64,000 bases of DNA from the NCBI RefSeq assembly GCF_902148855.1, contig NC_043972.1, positions 35,843,496 through 35,907,495 of the forward strand, in the 5' to 3' direction. Within the stretch, counting starts at the first letter, position 1. Each line of letters begins with the position of its first letter. Below the pieces are notes generated by a model, which saw nothing but the letters and a program-made list of their open reading frames with translations, ran no database searches and was not told the DNA's origin. Origin of the DNA: Sphaeramia orbicularis (Eukaryota > Chordata > Actinopteri > Kurtiformes > Apogonidae). The position numbers were made by a program, and so were the translations under genes. This document shows, piece after piece, positions 35,423-47,800 of this stretch.

Positions 35423-38400
35423 ATGTTCTTCAGCTTCTTTTCACTGGTCTTTTACTTGCTTCTCTCAAAAACGCGTAAGTAACATTTTGATAGAAGGTGT
35501 GTTTTTAGTGTTGCCTAATCTGAAAACTTCAAATACTCACAATAATCAAAATTATACACAATTTATAATTTTAGATTTAGAAGTTGTTTTTTTTTTCTTT
35601 TTTTTTTTCATTATCAATTTTGCTGTGGTCCATTAAGTGTGTGTAATTTGACATTCTTTATTTTATAGTTGCTCTCTCTGCTCACGGTATGGCCCGTTGT
35701 CAATTTACTTCCCCTGATGGCCATGATGCTGTTTTCCTGGAGCAAGTTTACATAAACAAGCTGTTAATGGGTCAGTACAACAGCACTACAGGAAAACTTG
35801 TTGGCTACACAGAAAGAATGAAGGAACTTGCCGATGACTTCAACAAAGACAAACATTTTCTGGATCAGCAAAAAAGAAATGAAGAAAGGTATAAATCAGT
35901 CATCCCAACTCTATTTCAGGAGGCGCTGAAATCTTTGAAGTTCAGTGAGTTCACTTGAATTCTTTGAATTAATACAGTACAAACATATATAATTAGATGG
36001 ACAAACCAGTGTTATTTCCTAACCAAACTTGTTTTTTAATTGTTTATTTTCTTTTAGTCAAGCTTTACATCAGGCTGACTTCAGTAAAAGACCCAGGGAG
36101 TGAACATCCAGCCATGTTAAGATGCAGCGTCTACAACTTTTATCCCAAACAAATCAGAGTGACATGGCTGAGGAACGAGAAAGAAGTGACATCTGATGTC
36201 ACATCCACTGAGGAGTTGTCCAATGGGAACTGGCTTTACCAGATACACTCCTACCTAGAGTACACACCCACATTTGGAGAGAAGATCACTTGTATGGTGG
36301 AGCACATCAGCCTCATGGAGCCCATACGTAAGAACTGGGGTAAGATAGTGTATCTGTTATTATGAACAAAATCACCTGGTGAAATATAATGCCCAATGCT
36401 ACAGAAAATAGAAGCTATTTAATGTTGACTAAAATCATTATGTGCGCTGCAAAATATATGGCTCTCAAATACTTAAATTATGATGATCAAGTCAAACCTA
36501 ATATTGTTCAGTACATTTAAAGTAGTAAAATCTAAATTAAAGTAAAAAGAAAAAAAAGTGCTGCAGCTTAACTCTTAATGACCTAGAACTATTTTCGTGG
36601 CATCTTCCAAATTAATCTTTCTCTAGAGTTAACCTTTCTTAAGTGATTTATTATTATTATTTCATTACTATAATATTATCCTCTGCATTTTGCATGTTTA
36701 AGTGAAAATTTGGTGTTTTCCTGGATTTGATTCATTAGTTATGTAGATGTTCATTAAAGCTCAGAGTAAATTCAAAGATCATCAAAATGAGAAAATTGAG
36801 GAAAAAATGATGTGATCAGCAAAATTTATCATTAACTGAAGAAAAAAACAAGCATGTTCAACCACTATTATTTGTCAAACTACATGGGTTTAATCTGAGA
36901 ATCAGTGCTGTAGGAGATGACAGTGTTTCCACATTCACTACAGAGCCTCTGAACGTCCAAATCTGTCTAATGATGATAAAAAGCTGAGAGACTGCATTTT
37001 ACCTGAATTACTGTATGTACTGACAAGATGAGTGAACCAAGGGTTATTAATAACCAAAGCAAATTAATTTCACTAGTAAAGTTTGCTTTTTAAATATCTG
37101 TCACTAATTTAGAAAATATTTCTATCTTAGAAATTAGTTAGATTCCAATAAATAATTCAGATTTTAAACTTTTACTTTATTTTTGAGAAATATAAATATA
37201 TTCAATAATATCATTATTTGTCACCATTTATTTCCATTCAACTCAATCAAATCTGTCACTGCTGACAAGACAAACACAAAAGGTTATCAATACCTTACAA
37301 AAAATAAAGAGTTATGAGAATGAATAAATACAATATGCAAATCTAAACTAACAATGAGGATCATTTTGTTTCCAGAACCCTTGTCTGAGTCTGACTGGAA
37401 TAAGATCTCAATTGGAACAGCGGGGCTGCTGTTTGGTCTGGGCTTTACAACTGTTGGCCTCATTTACTACATGAAGAACACAAGAGGTGAGAAAACAAAC
37501 CCTCTCAAAAACATAGAATCAAAGTCAAGATGAATAAGACAGGTTTGTAACTGTATAACATGTGTATTTGCATTACTTCTTTTAGGGTTAATAGGATGCA
37601 AATGACATATTTTGTTTTCAATGCAATCTGGAGGTCAAAATTACACTGTTCTGGTTTTCAAGATCTGTTCAAGAGTGTATGCTGCTCATGTGATTTTCTA
37701 AGCTAAGGCCTAAATCAGATTCTGGTGTGAATTGGTCTTCGTCATTCATAAAGGTGGTGGTATTACACGCATTAACATGCACTGTGAAATATATTCAACA
37801 TACAGTAGAAGTTATGTGGTCAAAACCTTACTTGTAAGTACAAATACAGTCACAGAAAAAATGATTAGACCACCCTTGTTTTCTTCAATTTTTTGTTCAT
37901 TTTAATGCCTGGTACAACTAAAGGTACATTTGTTTGGACAAATATAATGATAACAACAAAAATAGCTCATAAGAGTTTAATTTAGGAGTGGATATGTAAC
38001 CATTTTCCATGTTTTCTTGACAATAACCAAAATCACTTCAGTTCTTACATCAATAGCTATGGCATTGTACTGGTAAAAACAGTGCTTTTAGACATTCCAT
38101 GTTTTCTTTTCTGTCTGTTTTAGTCACATGATACACACAGGAGTTAGTAGTTGATTGCATAACTATTGTTTTTGATGACTTTTGATGGTCTAATAATGAT
38201 TTTTTTTCCAGGACTGTATATATAAGGTTATGATATAACAGTGTTCTGTCAGTGTTTCATTATTGTATATGATGTTTAGATGAAGTTTACCATTGTATTG
38301 ATGTCTATGTTTCATTTCACTGCTGTAGATAATTTATATAGTCATTTGAAAACATAGTGGGTGGCTATTTCCAAGGCAGAGTTGTGACAAATCTGAGTAT

Positions 38401-38653
38401 AATCTCAAAACACACAAATTCTGACGCCACTTAGGACCACATGTGGAAATGGACCTGATCAGAATGGTAAAGATGCGATTCCATGTGACTGGTCCTTCTC
38501 ATAATGTCATAAAAAGACAGATCTAGGTTACATATGAGCAGAAAGTTCAGATTTTGGTTGTAGGCTGAATGTAACCTGTGAGGTAAACATATGTGGGATG
38601 TAATGCCATTTTTCTTTTTCATTTCAGGTCGACTGTTGGTGCCCACAGGTTGA
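35423..38653 (+). CDS. MHC class II beta chain 2
   Basis: Five exons in phase: 35423-35474 (leader MFFSFFSLVFYLLLSKT), 35669-35944 (beta1), 36058-36339 (beta2), 37376-37486 (membrane), 38628-38653 (tail GRLLVPTG). 248 residues. Beta2 is nearly the same as in beta1 gene, with Cys in MLRC and ITCMVEH. The beta1 domain is very different. It has one Cys (ARCQF), and where the partner Cys is expected (near EERYKSV) there is none, so the beta1 disulfide appears lost. NST glycosylation site present in MGQYNSTTGK. The membrane helix TAGLLFGLGFTTVGLIYY keeps GxxxG-like spacing. A poly(A) signal AATAAA is at 38900-38905. Intron 4 carries a Tc1 MITE. The missing disulfide may mean a non-classical role. 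Confidence 0.92.
37857..38216. mobile_element. Tc1-type MITE in beta2 intron 4
   Basis: Inverted ends CAGTCACAGAAAAAAT and (reversed) CAGTCCTGGAAAAAAA, with TA outside. The interior (TTAGACCACCCTTGTTTTC, TGGCATTGTACTG) is a very conserved fish MITE as I recall it. The same element is at 47381-47749, so it was inserted before the duplication. Confidence 0.75.
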
Positions 38654-40121
38654 GGCGTCCTGCAATTGAGTTGTCAGCTTATTATTTAATCATATGTTAA
38701 TCATCCGCGTGTCTGTTTGTTTGTGATAATGTTTGCTTCAGAACTCAGCTGCAAAAAAGAGCTAGAGAGATCCAACTCAGCAGTAAAGTTGACCACGGTG
38801 CACTCTGGTCAGTCATATATGAGGTTAAAAAGTCAAAGTTTAAGGTCACAGGATCAAGTAGTTTAAACAGCCTACTATGCAGGTATAATATGCAACTGTA
38901 ATAAATTCAACATACTTGTTCATTTAAATGTTGTTATGTGTTTCTGTTTATAAGGAGGTCAATATATATTGTGTGTGATATTGTATTACTAATAATATAT
39001 CTTAATAATATATCTTAAATAAAGGGAAGTTGAGTCACATTTTGGAGGTCTTTAGGGTCTTTGAGTGCAGTCCAGTTTATGTATAATCTCATATTCAACT
39101 TCAACTTGAAAATTTAACTTCACTTTGTCATGAACATCAGGTCTAATGAAATGAGATCACACATGAGGTGTGTGTATCCAGGGACAAAACACACAGCAAA
39201 TTGTGACAATACATCTGAAACCATCATGTAGACTATCTAACAATCTAGATAATTTTCCACTTGACAAGGTGGTGAAGGAGGACAGTGCGCTGGGATTCCC
39301 ATGTATAAAGTATGTAAATAGATTCAACAAAAGATACACAACTATCCACAACAAACTGTTCATTGTCATGTTATGCCCTGTACCAACACATGACCCAAGT
39401 GTTCAAGACCAGTGTTTAAACAAAACTGTGTGGCTCTTAAAACTTGTTAATATTAAAATTAAAATATTTATCCATAAGTAAAAGTTGTGCTCTGTAAAGA
39501 TTATAATAATTGCCTCTAATATATAGTTTAAGAGGACAATTAAACAGTTTGATAACCCCACCACCACCACCCACCCACACCCACACCCACACCCACACAC
39601 ACACAATGGAACTATGGTTTAAATGAATTTGGTCTCTGGACATTGAAGCCAATGACCTAAACACAGATTCTTCAGAACTATCAGAAGCAAAATGAAGGGT
39701 CATTTAATCAAAGTTCACATAAAGCTTCTGAGCAGCACAGTTATGAAGAAAAATATGACATTTGGACAGAAAATACAGTAAAATATGAGGACAATCTTTG
39801 TAAAATTAACAATACATTATGCATATTCGGGAGAGGTGTTGTTGCAATGTTTCTAAGATGGAGGTGTTAACATTTGAAAGACTTCCCGTAAGTTTGTCAA
39901 AAACATTTGTGGAATGAGATCAACAATTCATCTGCTCTACAGGTTTTAAAAATAGACACACAAGAATAATAAACAAATGAAACAGATTGAAAGTACAACT
40001 GCAGACCACACAGTCACTTTTATATCTAGGCGTGGATTAGCAGCCATGCTTCAAAATACCACTGCAAAATACTCATAATCTTAAAACCAACGTCGTTTGT
40101 GACAATTGTCTTGTCAGACCC

Positions 40122-41526
40122 CATGACCAAGTCAGAGAATGTAGGGACGTCCAGACTGCTCCTGGGTCTGATGTTTTCAGTTGTTGTGCTCATTTACAAG
40201 ATGAGTCCTGTTGGTGAGAAATAAACTAAATAATGATTTTAGAAAGGTTTAAAATATGAAATATTCATTTTTCCAGTTCACTGCAAAAAAGAAAAGTTAT
40301 GTGAACTCAAAATTTCAAGGCAAGAAACTCAGATAAAATTTTAAATTGAGCAATTAAACTAAATGGTTAAAGTTTTGCTTTTGAGTTTGCTCAACTCTGA
40401 ATTCTGACTTTTGTCAACTCAACTGTAAGTTGTATTAACTTATAATTTTACATTGTAATAACTTTTAACTCTTACTTCCCAACTTTAACCCTAATCCTAT
40501 CCTAGGAGTAAAACACAGGGATAATCTAGGTCGGTTGGAGGATAACAGCATTACATTTTATAGTGGTCTTAAAACCATATTTAGGAACATTTCATACTTC
40601 ACTTAGGACAAGTTATCTGATATAAAATGAGTGAAAGTGGTAGAAGAAAAGAAAGGTGATTATAACATTATTTGAACCGAGCTTTGATAAATTAGGCCTG
40701 ATGATAATGTTTACTCAGTCTTTAGTTTTCTTTTGTATGAGGTGACTTCATCAAAATAGATGTGTGAACGAAAGCACTCCCCCAAGGGCACTCCAGGAAT
40801 TTGGGCGGAAGGAGGATTTCCAAACTAGAATGAACAAAGCACTTTGACTCAGGGTGGTTGAAGATGGATGCTCTAGGAACAGGTGTTCTGAGTGATGGTA
40901 CCTTCAACCCTATTGGTGGAAGATGCTTCGGCACAACTGTGTGGCCTGATTGCTGTGTGACATTTTAAGTGGGTACCATGATAGCTTTAAAATGTTGAAA
41001 ATATGTAAGATACCTTATCCATTAATCTACAACATACTGCACAACACATTTCAGAATAAAATTCCTGTATCATTTTAACTTAATTTCATTAAAGGTTTGT
41101 TAAAACTTACCTGTGTAGACTCCAGCTTGAGGCAGAAGAGCCACAATGAGACTTCAAGTGAAAAGTGCCAACTCAGAAAGTTGGCTTTCCCAGATTTCAC
41201 AACAAAGAAATAAGAGTTAGCAGAACTGTTGCCCCTTGTATTGAACCCCAACTTAAAGATATAAGTATTAACAACTCACCAAATTGTTTTGGAGCAAACA
41301 ACTGGCTTGTTTTGTTGTGCTAACTAACATTATTGCCTGAAATGTAAAAAAAATATATATATATTTTCAAGTCTTACCAACTTAAATTACTATTTTAGGA
41401 CAAAAAATACAAGTTGTTTTTTTGCAGTATTGTGATAACATCTTAGATTTATGTAAACATTAAAAAATGGCTTTTGTCATCTGAAGTTTTTTAGTTCTTC
41501 CTGGGCGTGTACTGGCACCAACCACT
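40122..41526 (+). pseudogene. MHC class II beta relic, exons 4 and 5 only
   Basis: The piece at 40122-40214 matches beta1 exon 4 and its flanks (CTTGTCAGACCCCATGACC, CTGCTCCTGGGTCTGATG), with a few internal bases missing. The piece at 41503-41530 matches exon 5 (GGGCGTGTACTGGCACCAAC then CACTTAA), followed by the beta1 3' flank to about 41745. Exons 1-3 are absent because the duplicated block begins in intron 3. The intron between the two pieces holds a 1.15 kb insertion, and the exon 5 acceptor region has decayed. Non-functional. Confidence 0.88.
40279..41429. mobile_element. DNA-transposon-like insertion in the beta relic
   Basis: Compared with beta1 intron 4, 1151 bp are inserted here. 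The ends are CACTGCAAAAAAGAAAAGTT and (reversed) TACTGCAAAAAAACAACTTG, an imperfect inverted repeat. The subterminal AACTCAACTGTAAGTTGTAT words recall the element at 26313-27848. The centre has no recognisable coding. The target duplication is not clear (TT or similar). Confidence 0.6.
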
Positions 41527-42034
41527 TAAGGTAGACATTTACACTGAGGTCTGTTATTTTCCATCAATTTATGAAGCACTTCTCATCTAACAGCCTCAAT
41601 AATCATTCTGTCTTGCAGATATAAAATAAAGTGGACACTTGACAACAGAAACACACAATATGATTCACAGAATAATATATTAATATACATTTTTCTAAAT
41701 GCTGGAAGAAGAAATTCAGGTGGTTTGCATGAAAAAGACCACTATATTAACAGAACTCACCAGAATGAGTCAAATGAACTCACAAATCATAATATTTTCA
41801 TGTATTTTAATCTGTTGATTGTTGACCCAATAAAAATAGTCCTGTGAGTCATTTTTGGTCACAAACCCGGGGTTTGGAGAAGCAGAATTATACACACCTG
41901 TCATGCTTCAGTATGAAAGAGAAATTAACCTCTGTTTGTTGTTACTTGCCAAACCAGTTCTGTCATTGGACACAAAAACACTGTCATACTTTTTCACACA
42001 GACTAACTCTACAAAGGTGATCTGCAGCTCAGAC

Positions 42035-43170
42035 ATGATGCGCTTCACTATCATTATCCTGATCCTCAACGCCATCGGTGCATTTTCACAAACTCCAAGT
42101 AAGCTTCAAATTTACTGTTTTTCTCTTTTTAAAATAATTTAGAGATGTCAACATATAATTGATTTTATTAATAATTCAAGCACTTTCCTTTATTTAACAG
42201 AAACTACTTCACTGTCAAACAGAAAATGCAGCCTTTCTTAATTAAAGGTTGATATGAAAATATGTATTTTAAGTGTGTATGCTTTTCTTCTGTTTTGGTT
42301 TTCAGGTACCCATGAATTTACGTTCTACATGGGGTGCTCTTTCAATGGCACAGCTGAGGTGGGGTTCCAAGTAGACGATGAACAGCTTATGTATGTGGAC
42401 TTTCACAGACAAAAGGTTGTTGTTACTCTTCCTCAATTTATTGTTTATAATCCAAGTGAATTAATTGCAGCTCACTATGTGTATCGAAATTCTGTAAGAA
42501 ATAGAAAGTACTGTTTGAGTGTTTTGTATTTTTTAAAAGAATTAGAAAAATTGAAACAGAGCACTATACCACCAGAAGTAGAAGGTAAATAGATCAAGTT
42601 TTTTTGTCTTCACTTTAACATTCATGTATAAGTGAAGAAATGAAAAGAAATATTTTCATTCATCATTTAACCTTTGCAGACCCCCCTGACAGCATTCTCT
42701 ACCCGTCTGAAGAAGTTGAGCTGGGAGTTGAAAACAGTCTCATCTGCTTTGTGAATAATTTCTTCCCTCCCTCCATCAATGTGATTTGGACCAAAAACGG
42801 TGACGTGGTGTCTGAGGGGGTGTCACTCAGTCGATATTATCCCAATAATGATCAGACCTTCCGTCAGTTTTCAACGCTGACATTCACACCAAAGCAGGGT
42901 GACATGTACAGCTGCACAGTGGAGCACCCTGCCCTGGAGAGGCCCAACACAAGGATCTGGGGTGAATAAGTTCATATTAATTAAAACATAATTACATAGA
43001 ACAAAAATATAACACTTTTGATCATAAAGCTAACTGTTTTCTCCACAGAAGTCGACCTGGGTCATCCCAGCATTGGTCTGGATATTTACTGCGGAGTGGG
43101 TCTGACTGTGGCCTTGTTGGGAGTCGCAACTGGAACCTTTTTAATGGCCAAGGCACACTTTGTACAATAA
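42035..43170 (+). CDS. MHC class II alpha chain 3
   Basis: Four exons in phase: 42035-42098 (leader MMRFTIIILILNAIGAFSQ), 42306-42584 (alpha1), 42680-42961 (alpha2), 43049-43170 (membrane and tail AKAHFVQ). 248 residues. The alpha2 domain is identical in protein to that of alpha2 gene, and introns are nearly the same. The alpha1 domain differs at roughly 30 of 90 positions and is three residues longer (ELEKLKQST). The Cys pair (YMGC, RKYCLSV) and the NGT site are kept. Its neighbouring beta3 is broken, so if expressed it must pair with a beta chain from another pair. The second Met (42038) could also serve as start. Confidence 0.92.
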
Positions 43171-44833
43171 TGGTGTTGAAAGTTCAGACCACTTTCATAT
43201 TTTGGTATGTGTAATGCAAGATATTTCTGATGGGTTTATATGTAGTTTGGAGTTTACGTAGTATACCCTGCAGAGTTTAGTCTCTATTTGTTCATCTTTA
43301 TTTCTTGGCAGAATGGTTGGACAATGGTGATAAAACCAATACAAAGGTGGTATGACTGGTTATCCATTGTTATCTATTTTAATGTGATAGATAGCTGATG
43401 AAAGAAATATATTTGGTTATGAATCTGACACTGAAGTAAGGATGGGGCAGGACTAGATAAGCCTTTGCATCTTTCTGTCCCTTCTCAAACTGTATTTATG
43501 AGTTGATTCATAAGTAGATTTATGTTAAATTTATTGTATTTTGTTACTTTTTCTGTGATTAATGAGCATTGATGGGTGCAAATGTAATTGACCTCTTGCT
43601 TTTGTTTTTTTAGTTCTTTTATTTTTACTTCAAAGTTTGAGACAAATAAACAAATAAGAGTTTCTAAGCCTTAACTTGATCCTGAGGGATAATGTTCTTC
43701 TACAACTTAGCTTCAGTGAAAGTAGACATGAACAAAAAGAAACCACACAGCATCATGCCTCAAATGTGAAATTCAAACCCTGTACAAATCCATCTCTTGA
43801 TAAAACAGTTGGATTTTCATAAGTCAGTGTCACGTTTATACTAATGTGGAACTGACTCACCAATATGACAAACACACTGAAACGGCTGATTGACTCAAGT
43901 TTGAATTTACACAATTAAAATGCAGAAAATATTCAAACTACATTTGTTTTCTACAAAACATTCACCTATATTTGTGTTTGCATCCTGGTTACAGCTGTGA
44001 GGTTTACACAAGATATACACAAAAATAAATTCAACACTTTGGTTTTCCCTCCAGTTTACAATGGGCTGATATGAAGGACATAAACCTTTTTTCATGTACA
44101 CAATAGACCTATTCCTCTGAAACAAATCTGCTGTTTGCTGAGATATTCTGTCCCTGGTGTGTAGTGCACTGCTCCAAGTTGAACTGTTCATATGTTAATG
44201 CTTTGCTAATGGAAATCAAATAAAATGTATATGATTTCATGACATATGTCTGCTGCATTTGTTATTAAAATGTATCTTATTTTACTATGAAATAAAATAT
44301 ACCTATATATTGCTAATATACACTACAAAACATATATTTATATTTATGCATGTTTTGGGATGCTCACTGATGTGTTTGCAACATCCATCAGTCAGAGAAT
44401 CTAAAGAAAGATTTGCAGTTCATAACTCTTACTCTATGTTATGGAAAAATTGTTGGAAATTAAAGAAGGAAAAACATTTCAATATGCAACTGTTTTTTGT
44501 TTGTTTTTTTATCTCATGTTCTTCAAAAATGAAATAATAAATCCATCGTTACATAGATAATTACATGTTCTGAAGAATTTCCCCTTGTTTGACAATAGGA
44601 TCTGAAATACCAACCCTTTTGACTAGTGTGTAAAGACACACAAGAAAATTTGCATTCATCATAATGGAAGCTGCTGTAGTTCCCACTGAGAGTGTATTCA
44701 ATGAACATAAATTACAGTAAGTTCCACCTATTTCATGCCACACCTCTCTATTATTTCCTAGTCTTTACTTCCTCATCCTTCTTCATGTTTCAATTTATCT
44801 ACGGCACTAACTCGCTGCTTCTGCTTTAACAAC

Positions 44834-47800
44834 ATGTTCTTCAGCTTCTTTTCACTGGTCTTTTTCTTGTTTCTCTCAAAAACGCGTAAGTAACATTTAG
44901 ATAGACTTATATACAGTTTATAATTAGAAGAGGTTTTTTTTTTTTTTTCTTCATTGTTGATTTTCCTGTGGTCCATTAAGTGTGTGCCAATTGGTATTCT
45001 TTATTTTTTTATTTTACAGATGCTCTCTTTGGTCTCTTTTCGGTCCATTGCCAGTTTACTTTCCCTGATGGCCATGAGGTTGTTTTCCTGGAGCAAGTTT
45101 ACTTAAACAAGCTGTTAATGGGTCAGTACAACAGCACTACAGGAGTAGTACTGTGTGTGTTGGCTACACAGAAGAAACAAAACCAATTGCCAATTACATC
45201 AACAAAAACAAACATTTGCTGGATCGGCAAAAGAAAAATGAAGAAGAATTGAAATCACTCATCCCATTGTTTATTCAGGAGGCGCTGAAATCTTTGAAGT
45301 TCAGTGAGTTCACTTGAATTCTTTAAATTAATACAGTACAAGCATATATAATTAGACGGACAAATAAGAGTTATTTCCTAACCAAATTTGTTTTTTAATC
45401 GCTTATTTTCTTTTAGTCAAGCCTTACGTCAGGCTGACTTCAGTAAAAGACCCAGGGAGTGAACATCCAGCCATGTTAAGATGCAGCGTCTACAACTTTT
45501 ATCCCAAACAAATCAGAGTGACATGGCTGAGGAACGAGAAAGAAGTGACATCTGATGTCACATCCACTGAGGAGTTGTCCAATGGGAACTGGCTTTACCA
45601 GATACACTCCTACCTAGAGTACACACCCACATTTGGAGAGAAGATCACTTGTATGGTGGAGCACATCAGCCTCATGGAGCCCATACGTAAGAACTGGGGT
45701 AAGATAGTGTATCTGTTATTATGAACAAAATCACCTGGTGAAATATAATGCCCAATGCTACAGAAAATAGAAGCTATTTAATGTTGACTAAAATCATTAT
45801 GTGCGCTGCAAAATATATGGCTCTCAAATACTTAAATTATGATGATCAAGTCAAACCTAATATTGTTCAGTACATTTAAAGTAGTAAAATCTAAATTAAA
45901 GTAAAAAGAAAAAAAAGTTGCTGCTTAATGACCTAGTACTATTTTTGTGGCATCTTCCAAATTAATCTTTCTCTAGAGTTAACCTTTCTTAAGTGATTTA
46001 TTATTATTATTTCATTACTATAATATTATCCTCTGCATTTTGCATGTTTAAGTGAAAATTTGGTGTTTTCCTGGATTTGATTCATTAGTTATGTAGATGT
46101 TCATTAAAGCTCAGAGTAAATTCAAAGATCATCAAAATGAGAAAATTGAGGAAAAAATGATGTGATCAGCAAAATTTATCATTAACTGAAGAAAAAAACA
46201 AGCATGTTCAACCACTATTATTTGTCAAACTACATGGGTTTAATCTGAGAATCAGTGCTGTAGGAGATGACAGTGTTTCCACATTCACTACAGAGCCTCT
46301 GAACGTCCAAATCTGTCTAATGATGATAAAAAGCTGAGAGACTGCATTTTACCTGAATTACTGTATGTACTGACAAGATGAGTGAACCAAGGGTTATTAA
46401 TAACCAAAGCAAATTAATTTCACAAGTAAAGTTTGCTTTTTAAATATCTGTCACTAATTTAGAAAATATTTCTATCTTAGAAATTAGTTAGATTCCAATA
46501 AATAATTCAGATTTTAAACTTTTACTTTATTTTTGAGAAATATAAATATATTCAATAATATCATTATTTGTCACCATTTATTTCCATTCAACTCAATCAA
46601 ATCTGTCACTGCTGACAAGACAAACACAAAAGGTTATCAATACTTTACAATAAATAAGGAGTTATGAGAATGAATAAATATAATATGCAAATCTAAACTA
46701 ACAATGAGGATCATTTTGTTTCCAGAACCCTTGTCTGAGTCTGACTGGAATAAGATCTCAGTTGGAACAGCGGGGCTGCTGTTTGGTCTGGGCTTTACAA
46801 CTGTTGGCCTCATTTACTACATGAAGAACACAAGAGGTGAGAAAACAAACCCTCTCAAAAACATAGAATCAAAGTCAAGATGAATAAGACAGGTTTGTAA
46901 CTGTATAACATATGTATTTGCATTTCTTCAATTAAGGGTTAACAGGATGCAAATGACATATTTTGTTTTCAATGGAATCTGGAGGTCAAAATTACGCTGT
47001 TCTGGTTTTCAAGATCTGTTCAAGAGTGTATGCCCAAATAAATATTGTTAACCTCTAAATCATAAAGTGAGCGCATCACCTACCATATTCTAAATCAGTG
47101 AGCTCATGTTATACTTGTAGACAAAGAGCAGAAAGTGGAAATTATTCAAATTAAAACTCTGACATCCATTGTGTCTAATTCAGATGTACTGCACAGATCT
47201 GATCTGTTTGTTTGGCTGCTCCTGTGATTTTCTAAGCTAAGGCCTAAATCAGATTCTGGTGTGAATTGGTCTTCGTCATTCATAAAGGTGGTGGTATTAC
47301 ACGTATTAACATGCACTGTGAAATATATTCAACATACAGTAGAAGTTATGTGGTCAAAACCTTACTTGTAAGTACAAAAACAGTCGCAGAAAAAATGATT
47401 AGACCACCCTTGTTTTCTTCAATTTTTTGTTCATTTTAATGCCTGGTACAACTAAAGGTACATTTGTTTGAACAAATATAATGATAACAACAAAAATAGC
47501 GCATAAGAGTTTAATTTAAGAGTTGATATCTAACCATTTTCCATGTTTTCTTGACAATAACCAAAATCACTTCAGTTCTTACATCAATAGCTATGGCATT
47601 GTACTGACAAAAACAGTGCTTTTAGACATTCCATGTTTTCTTTTCTGTCTGTTTTAGTCACATGATACACACAGGAGTTAGTAGTTGATTGCATAACTAT
47701 TGTTTTTGATGACTTTTGATGGTCTAATAATGATTTTTTTCCAGGACTGTATATATAAGGTTATGATATAACAGTGTTCTGTCAGTGTTTCATTATTGTA

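Larger units (their letters stand above)
28262..40052 (+). repeat. Segmental duplication, copy 1 (beta1 tail, alpha2, beta2)
   Basis: This block is repeated in order at 40053-50055. Matching landmarks are beta1-type intron 3/exon 4/exon 5, the alpha upstream region, alpha exons, the intergenic 34.1-35.4 kb, beta exons and the downstream 38.6-40.05 kb. Large unmatched parts are the LINE at 31655-34084 and most of 28.75-29.91 kb. Introns of beta2 and beta3 (36.36-37.37 versus 45.72-46.72 kb) differ at only a few positions per kilobase by eye, implying a recent event or later homogenisation. Confidence 0.85.
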
